A DNA stretch of 11,438 bases from Euperipatoides rowelli (lineage: Eukaryota; Onychophora; Udeonychophora; Euonychophora; Peripatopsidae): NCBI GenBank assembly GCA_003024985.2, contig PXIH01S0042745.1. One strand, 5' to 3'. The notes below the pieces were generated by a model. It was given only the letters and a program-made list of their open reading frames with translations, was not told where the DNA came from and made no database searches. Numbering within the stretch: position 1 is the first letter of the stretch; each line of letters opens with the position of its first letter. This document shows positions 7,481 to 11,438 of this stretch, in pieces. Made by a program: the position numbers and the translations under genes.

Positions 7481-8903
7481 CCCCTTTAGTACAGTTACAG
7501 CTCTCTGAAAATGCTCAATGATGTGCTCTTGAACCTGTTTCCTTACTGTAAGTCCCGGAAATGGAAAGGGAATCCCTAAATATCGACAAGGTTATTTCAC
7601 ATTAAATTGATTGTCCAAATGATTATTGTATGGATAACAAATACTGGTCTTCTGTGTATTAAACCGTGAACCTGTAGCAGCAGTAAAGGCCTCCAGCAAA
7701 CAAAACACCCTGTCAACACTTTGGGGACCATCAAGGAATACTGTTAGATCATCCAATATGATGTGATGGCAATCTTTGCATTAATGGATGGTATCCAAAC
7801 TCCTATATTGGCAGCACTTAACTCCACTTTCAACGAGTCTATATACAGTGCAAATAAGTTTGTACTAAGAGGGGATTCTTGTATAACTCACCTTTTTATT
7901 CAAAAATAATAATGCAAACAGCCCTTATGCTTTAGAGATATCACTTTATTGAACATATAATTGATTATGCCCTGAGTTAAGCTTGAAGCCCCTAAATAAT
8001 GAAGCAACCTTCTAGCAATAAACTCATGCCCCACATAGTCAAATGCCTTCCTTATGTCAAGGAAGACTATTGCCACATCTTGCCTACAATACCTACGTGC
8101 ATAAAATATTAATTGCTGTAATATATTTATTGGAGTGTGTGTATCGAACGTGCCTTTACAGAGAAATGAAAGGGAGAAAGTATCAAGGGCAAAACCTCAT
8201 TTAGGCTATTATTCAGAATACATGCAAATAACTTGGATTCCATGTTTTGCACATTTATGGGATAAGTACAAGTTATATCTAGCCACTCAGACACATCCGG
8301 GTCACGCTTACGATGAAGCACCATATAAGAATGTATAAATGGTTGATCAAGATAAGGATTAGTAATCCAAAGATTAAACAATTGTACCAAATTAGGAACA
8401 AAAATATGTTTGAAAAGTCTAAAAAACTCAACTGTAATAAGATCTGGTCCTGGTGAGTTGTAGTGTTCATTTGTTCTAATACCTCTACAATGTCAGCTTC
8501 CGTAATTACAAAATTATTCTGAGAGTTAATGTCGCAATGCAGCGAGAAAGCAATTAGGCGTTTAAAAATCTCTGATCTTTCTTGCTCTGAACAAAATACA
8601 CCTGTGAAATGATTGTAGATATATGATAGCATTGGCAACCCCATTAAATTCTCAGTGCCATTGTAAATTAATGCTATGGGCGGTGATGATACCTTACTGA
8701 ACATGTAGGATGAAACAAATGAGGATATCTCCTGTCTTGTGGCCACCAATCGCTTCTTTAATAAAAACACTTTCTGCAGCTCCAACCTGGCATTTATTTC
8801 ATTATACTCCCTTTGACACTTCTTGTAAAAAAGGTAATCCTGTCCATTCCATATTGGACATCCCTTTCATTAGATCCCTGAGATCAGCCAAGCGCTCACT
8901 GGT
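7480..8903 (-). pseudogene. LINE element 2 ORF2, reverse transcriptase core and preceding linker
   Basis: The RT copies element RNA at the nicked target. Blocks in order from 8850 downwards: a basic linker (NEINARLELQKVFLLKKRL), VLEQMNTTTHQDQ where the usual pattern is nKspGpDG, KRDPDVSEW, then YPINVQNMESKLFACIL (finger, RPIs-like), motif A FLDIRKAFDYV at 8032-8064, motif B SPLSTNLFALYIDSL within 7831-7881, and motif C. In motif C, SY (7756-7761) is in one frame and DD (7748-7753) in the next, because only two bases remain for the middle codon. After it comes TAATGSRFNTQKTS, then RYLGIPF. Frameshifts also lie near 8150 and 7890, and a stop near 7590. This is the best-supported protein similarity in the window. 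Confidence 0.93.
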
Positions 8904-9597
8904 CTAGCGTGCTGCATTGTACTTATAGTCCATCAACTGCCTGGTAAAACAAAACTTAAATGCATAATAGTTTTGCACTGTAAAACTATGAAAAATATAA
9001 GCAACTGCATCCACATAAATGTCAGAAAAGAACAAAGGATCAAGCTCAATAACAGGAGTTATAAATGGGTGGCGTTGCAAAATGGAATGTACAGGAAGTT
9101 TATTATGATCTATCAAACCAATACCCAGTACTAGGGTCACATGATCACTGAACGTGTTAAAGATAACATCAAAACTAGTACTATGAGTCATTCTGGCTGA
9201 TATATAAAAATAGTCCAATGTATTTCCTGCCACAGATAAATGAGTAGGTAGCTTATCCCTGCATGTGCCACAGCTGCATTTACCACAGGCAGTCTGTCAA
9301 ACAATACCAAAAACCCTTTATCGATAGATAAGTCCTTGTGGATAAAATCACCACCTAAATCTATAAACTTCCTTCAAAGAGGAATGTGTTGCACTATTTC
9401 AGCAAAAATCGTTCGATTAGATGTTAAATTGTTAGGGGCATAGTAGTTCACAAGAACACATTGTGTGGCATCATACACCATAGACATTACGATATAGCGA
9501 GATGTAGCCTTGACTATTGATATATTGGAAAGGATAAGTCTTTTGGAAATAAATATTGCAATGCCCTGACATGCCTTTGGTGCATTCCCTTCAAAAA
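8904..9597 (-). pseudogene. LINE element 2 ORF2, APE-type endonuclease, N-terminus missing
   Basis: The blocks run down the minus strand in order: ACQGIAIFISKRL (about 9560), YIVMSMVYDA and CVLVNYYAPNNL (about 9450), a stop, GGDFI at 9341-9355, then TLDYFYISARMTH and FSDHVTL, with SDH at 9141-9149. These match the APE-type endonuclease of LINEs. GGDFN has become GGDFI, so the Asn used in catalysis is lost, while the SDH histidine is kept. The N-terminal quarter, including the opening Asn block and the QE glutamate, is absent; the coding similarity stops at about 9597, next to the hairpin. The segment 9130-8904 is a poorly conserved linker. Confidence 0.88.
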
Positions 9598-9615
9598 TCA
9601 GGAAAAAAATAAAAT

Positions 9616-9677
9616 AATAAAGATAAACAGTTATCTTACCAATCCTGTGATTGGTAAGATAACTGATTATCTTTATT
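9616..9677. repeat. Near-perfect hairpin, 29-bp arms, 4-nt loop
   Basis: The left arm is 9616-9644 and the right arm 9649-9677. Twenty-eight of 29 positions pair (the exception is one T/A difference), around the loop CTGT. The arms contain GATTGGTAAGATAACTG. It lies in the gap where the endonuclease N-terminus of element 2 should be, directly after the end of ORF1. A foldback miniature element, or an inverted duplication formed during repair or aberrant reverse transcription, could make it. No clear target-site duplication flanks it. Confidence 0.95.
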
Positions 9678-9689
9678 TGAACTCACAGT

Positions 9690-10559
9690 AGAAAAATTCC
9701 CTGAAACAATAATGTCATCAGTTACATTTTGCACAGCTTTACTATAAGTTTTGATACACTTGTGGGGGGAATCTGCCCCCTTCCCCACAACACGGTTTTA
9801 CAATGTACACACTTACGTATGAGGCAAGTTTTCACATAATGGCCTGTCTCCCGGCAATGGAAACAGGCCCTCACAGGATGAGATGAGCTCACCCACCCTC
9901 ATACCATATCCTTTGATTTAATTAAATAAGGNANNTNCACAAACTTTTGACCATCCTTTAAAGCAAAGGTCACATAAACTGGTGTTGTAGAAATATGTAA
10001 ATGTTCAGAAACACACCTGTATGTCGGCCTCATAGTAACTATGCTCCCATAAGCCACCAAAATATCCACCAGCTTTGCCACCACGGTCCTAACCGGTAAC
10101 CATAATATACTGAAGTTCACAATATTTGAATTTTTTACTGCATCTGCATAGAATACATGATATTCACCACACCATACTGTGTAAAATTATTTGTGAAAGT
10201 TTTCATTGCTACAGGTGTTTTAAAAGCAAGAAAATGATACTTGGCAAGTGCGGTCTGGTGTATTCAACCAAATCATTCAACAAGCCCATCCTCTCCAACT
10301 CCTCAATCAGCAGGTACAAAGAAAAACGTTGCAGTTTATAATTATTATCGGTAATAACAAAAACATTAGAGTCTGGTTGCACCAACGACTCGAAATTTCG
10401 AAATTCAAAGACAATATTGTCCTTATAAACATTAGCCATTTGTACATCTGCATTATTATTAGTAAGATTCATATTGTATATGCAAGCTAAAGCTAAACAG
10501 TCAACTATATAGGGCTGTAGAGAGACACTGTATATCCGGGCAATTGAATCCAAACTGAA
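9690..10559 (-). pseudogene. LINE element 2 ORF1, gag-like protein with CCHC zinc knuckle
   Basis: The N-terminal part is open for about 114 codons (10553-10209). No ATG is visible at its start, and the frame stays open upstream (see 10560-10799). It ends at a stop, after which the next frame gives YHFLAFKTPVAMKTF, similar to the f.i.fKt.. block of Tx1-type ORF1. Next comes VVAKLVDILVAYGSIVTM followed by VYVTFALKDG, an RRM/gag-like pattern. An exact CX2CX4HX4C knuckle, CFHCRETGHYVKTC, lies at 9824-9865, followed by KCVHCKTV, the start of a second knuckle. ORF1 ends around 9690 with SKAVQNVTDDIIV. Ambiguous bases at 9932-9937 interrupt the reading. Confidence 0.78.
9932..9937. other. Ambiguous bases in the assembly
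   Basis: Four N occur at 9932, 9934, 9935 and 9937, inside LINE element 2 ORF1. They probably reflect collapsed or conflicting repeat copies, or poor reads, and make the frame here uncertain. Confidence 0.98.
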
Positions 10560-10799
10560 TGTTAGATTAATTTTAAAATGTATGCTAATTGATAAACCAT
10601 ACAGACTTATTAATACGGTGACATAAAACCAATTTGCAAGACAAATAACACTACCACTTTTCTAACAACATCAATTGAAATAACTTTTCCATACGGATAA
10701 GCATCCAACACAATTTGAAAATAAAAAATTAACAATAAACAAATAGGAGACGTAGGCCTGCCGATCCGTTCGGTTTGACAAGTGTTGCATAAGTTAATT
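10560..10799 (-). other. 5' region of LINE element 2, with a possible short upstream ORF
   Basis: The element strand starts less AT-rich (CGGATCGGCAGGCCTACG near 10753-10770) than its surroundings, as is common for LINE 5' ends that carry an internal promoter. An ATG at 10788-10790 opens a 39-codon frame ending at 10671 (beginning MQHLSNRTDRQAYV). The next frame is open for about 60 codons to 10610 and contains YPYGKVISIDVVRKVVVLF. The frame leading into ORF1 is also open for several dozen codons. I cannot tell which of these, if any, was the true ORF1 N-terminus. Confidence 0.45.
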
Positions 10800-10813
10800 A
10801 TCTTACATTTTTC
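10800..10813 (+). repeat. Candidate target-site duplication of LINE element 2, 5' side
   Basis: The 14 bases ATCTTACATTTTTC match 6245-6258 except for one position, and sit where the 5' end of element 2 is expected. Confidence 0.45.
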
Positions 10814-10856
10814 ATTGCCGTTTATTTGTTGTTTGAGATAGAATTTTTTGGTTTTG

Positions 10857-10893
10857 ATTTTTTAAATCTGCATTAAATTTTGATTTAAAAAAT
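10857..10893. repeat. 12-bp AT-rich inverted repeat, 13-nt loop
   Basis: ATTTTTTAAATC at 10857-10868 is perfectly complementary to 10882-10893. Because of its A/T composition it is less remarkable than its length suggests. Confidence 0.7.
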
Positions 10894-11126
10894 ATATAAT
10901 TTTATTCCATTTATTGAATTATGCTACCATGAAAGTCAATATTATTACATCAAGGTCGCATGTCAAAAATTTATGTCTGGGCGTCTTTTTACATATAATT
11001 TTTAAAAATAACTATAAAATGGGCTATGTGCATGGTAAAAAACCTACCAATATTGTAGTGCGGAGTTAATTTTAGGAAAAGCAGGCAGAGATAAACCTAC
11101 AAGACCATACACATCGACACATTTTA

Positions 11127-11152
11127 TTAACCTATGACCGCTCATAGGTTAA
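11127..11152. repeat. 11-bp perfect inverted repeat, 4-nt loop
   Basis: TTAACCTATGA at 11127-11137 pairs with TCATAGGTTAA at 11142-11152 around the loop CCGC. The mixed base composition makes chance less likely than for the AT hairpins. It could be a small palindrome of a transposon end, but no matching partner is visible. Confidence 0.85.
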
Positions 11153-11349
11153 GCTGATCCTATTAATTAATGAATTATTACCAACGGGAACTTTTGGAAT
11201 TAACAATAGATCAAAACAGGAATCTATAACTATTTAATTATGCAATATTTAATTTAAAGAAGTGTAAAAATAGCGAAGATAGTCTTAATAATATTAGATA
11301 TGATGGAAGCATATAATTTTACAAAAACTTAATATCCTCGAATACTTCT

Positions 11350-11350
<1 letters not shown>

Positions 11351-11438
<88 letters not shown>
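11351..11438 (+). repeat. (GATA)n microsatellite running off the window
   Basis: Twenty-two uninterrupted AGAT units fill the last 88 bases and continue past the end. Perfect repeats of this length are typically polymorphic in animal genomes. Confidence 0.99.

Larger units (their letters stand above)
6259..10799 (-). mobile_element. LINE element 2, near full-length Tx1/L1-group-like non-LTR retrotransposon, inactivated
   Basis: On the minus strand the element runs from a less AT-rich 5' region (about 10799-10560), through ORF1 with a CCHC knuckle (about 10560-9690) and ORF2 with endonuclease, RT and zf-RVT zinc motif (9597-6660), to a 3' untranslated part, AATAAA and a poly(A) tail (6440-6259). 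Its total length, about 4.5 kb, is near that expected for such elements. Inactivating changes include many stops and frameshifts, a one-base deletion in YxDD, and loss of the endonuclease N-terminus. A flanking 14-bp near-identical pair suggests the insertion boundaries. Although the left flank is a tandem-repeat unit, I do not see the rest of that unit in the right flank, so the boundaries remain provisional. Confidence 0.85.
10814..11350. other. AT-rich right flank without a recognisable gene
   Basis: Both strands contain dense stops and I see no protein block. Two hairpins stand out and are listed separately. Nothing here continues the tandem-repeat unit seen left of element 2. Confidence 0.6.

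Noticed and set aside
7748-7759. ILDD read in one frame as a variant catalytic motif
   Set aside because: The upstream consensus is in the neighbouring frame and ends SY directly before it. A one-base deletion explains both sides better than a novel ILDD motif.
8135-8338. Plus-strand open frame opposite the RT
   Set aside because: It is a shadow of the minus-strand RT, which has clear family blocks here; the plus-strand translation shows none.

Overview
The window is AT-rich, stop-rich animal (metazoan) nuclear DNA, with no intact host gene that I can recognise. This rests on the mobile elements: two decayed non-LTR retrotransposons with an apurinic-type endonuclease, reverse transcriptase and zinc-knuckle ORF1, a likely polymerase-B fragment of a Polinton/adintovirus-like element, a possible Penelope-like terminus, and a long GATA microsatellite. 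I see no bacterial-style operons or ribosome binding sites. The species cannot be named from this sequence; an invertebrate is my guess.

Layout. At 1-2340 (minus strand) lies an old Tx1/L1-group-like LINE, element 1. Read from its 5' end at high coordinates, it has an ORF1 with a CCHC zinc knuckle (1559-1600), a perfect 5 x 22-bp minisatellite (1011-1120), an endonuclease domain (about 240-795) and the first part of the reverse transcriptase, which leaves the window at base 1. The endonuclease-to-RT linker is missing. From 2340 to 6245 is AT-rich intergenic DNA. It holds an unexplained 108-codon open stretch (2517-2843), a possible Penelope-like 3' terminus with a worn hammerhead-like core (about 4195-4320), a TTA microsatellite, a short fragment resembling the C-terminus of Polinton/adintovirus-type DNA polymerase B (4810-4983), and three tandem diverged copies of a roughly 190-bp unit (5761-6250).

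At 6259-10799 (minus strand) lies a second, nearly full-length LINE of the same general architecture, element 2. It has a poly(A) tail and AATAAA at its 3' end, a zf-RVT C-terminal zinc motif, a complete set of RT motifs, a C-terminal endonuclease half with GGDF and SDH motifs, and an ORF1 with a CCHC knuckle. It may be flanked by a 14-bp target-site duplication with one mismatch. It is dead: there are stops and frameshifts throughout, a one-base deletion falls exactly inside the YxDD catalytic motif, and the N-terminal part of the endonuclease is replaced by a 62-bp near-perfect hairpin. The right flank (10814-11350) is AT-rich with two small hairpins, and the window ends inside a (GATA)n array.

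How the parts work together: in a live copy, ORF1 would coat the RNA and ORF2 would nick the target and reverse-transcribe the RNA in place. No copy here could do so. The most useful observations are structural: the hairpin at the endonuclease breakpoint, the hit in the catalytic motif, the identical 22-mers in an otherwise decayed element, and the polymerase-B tail. I did not find a convincing new biological system.
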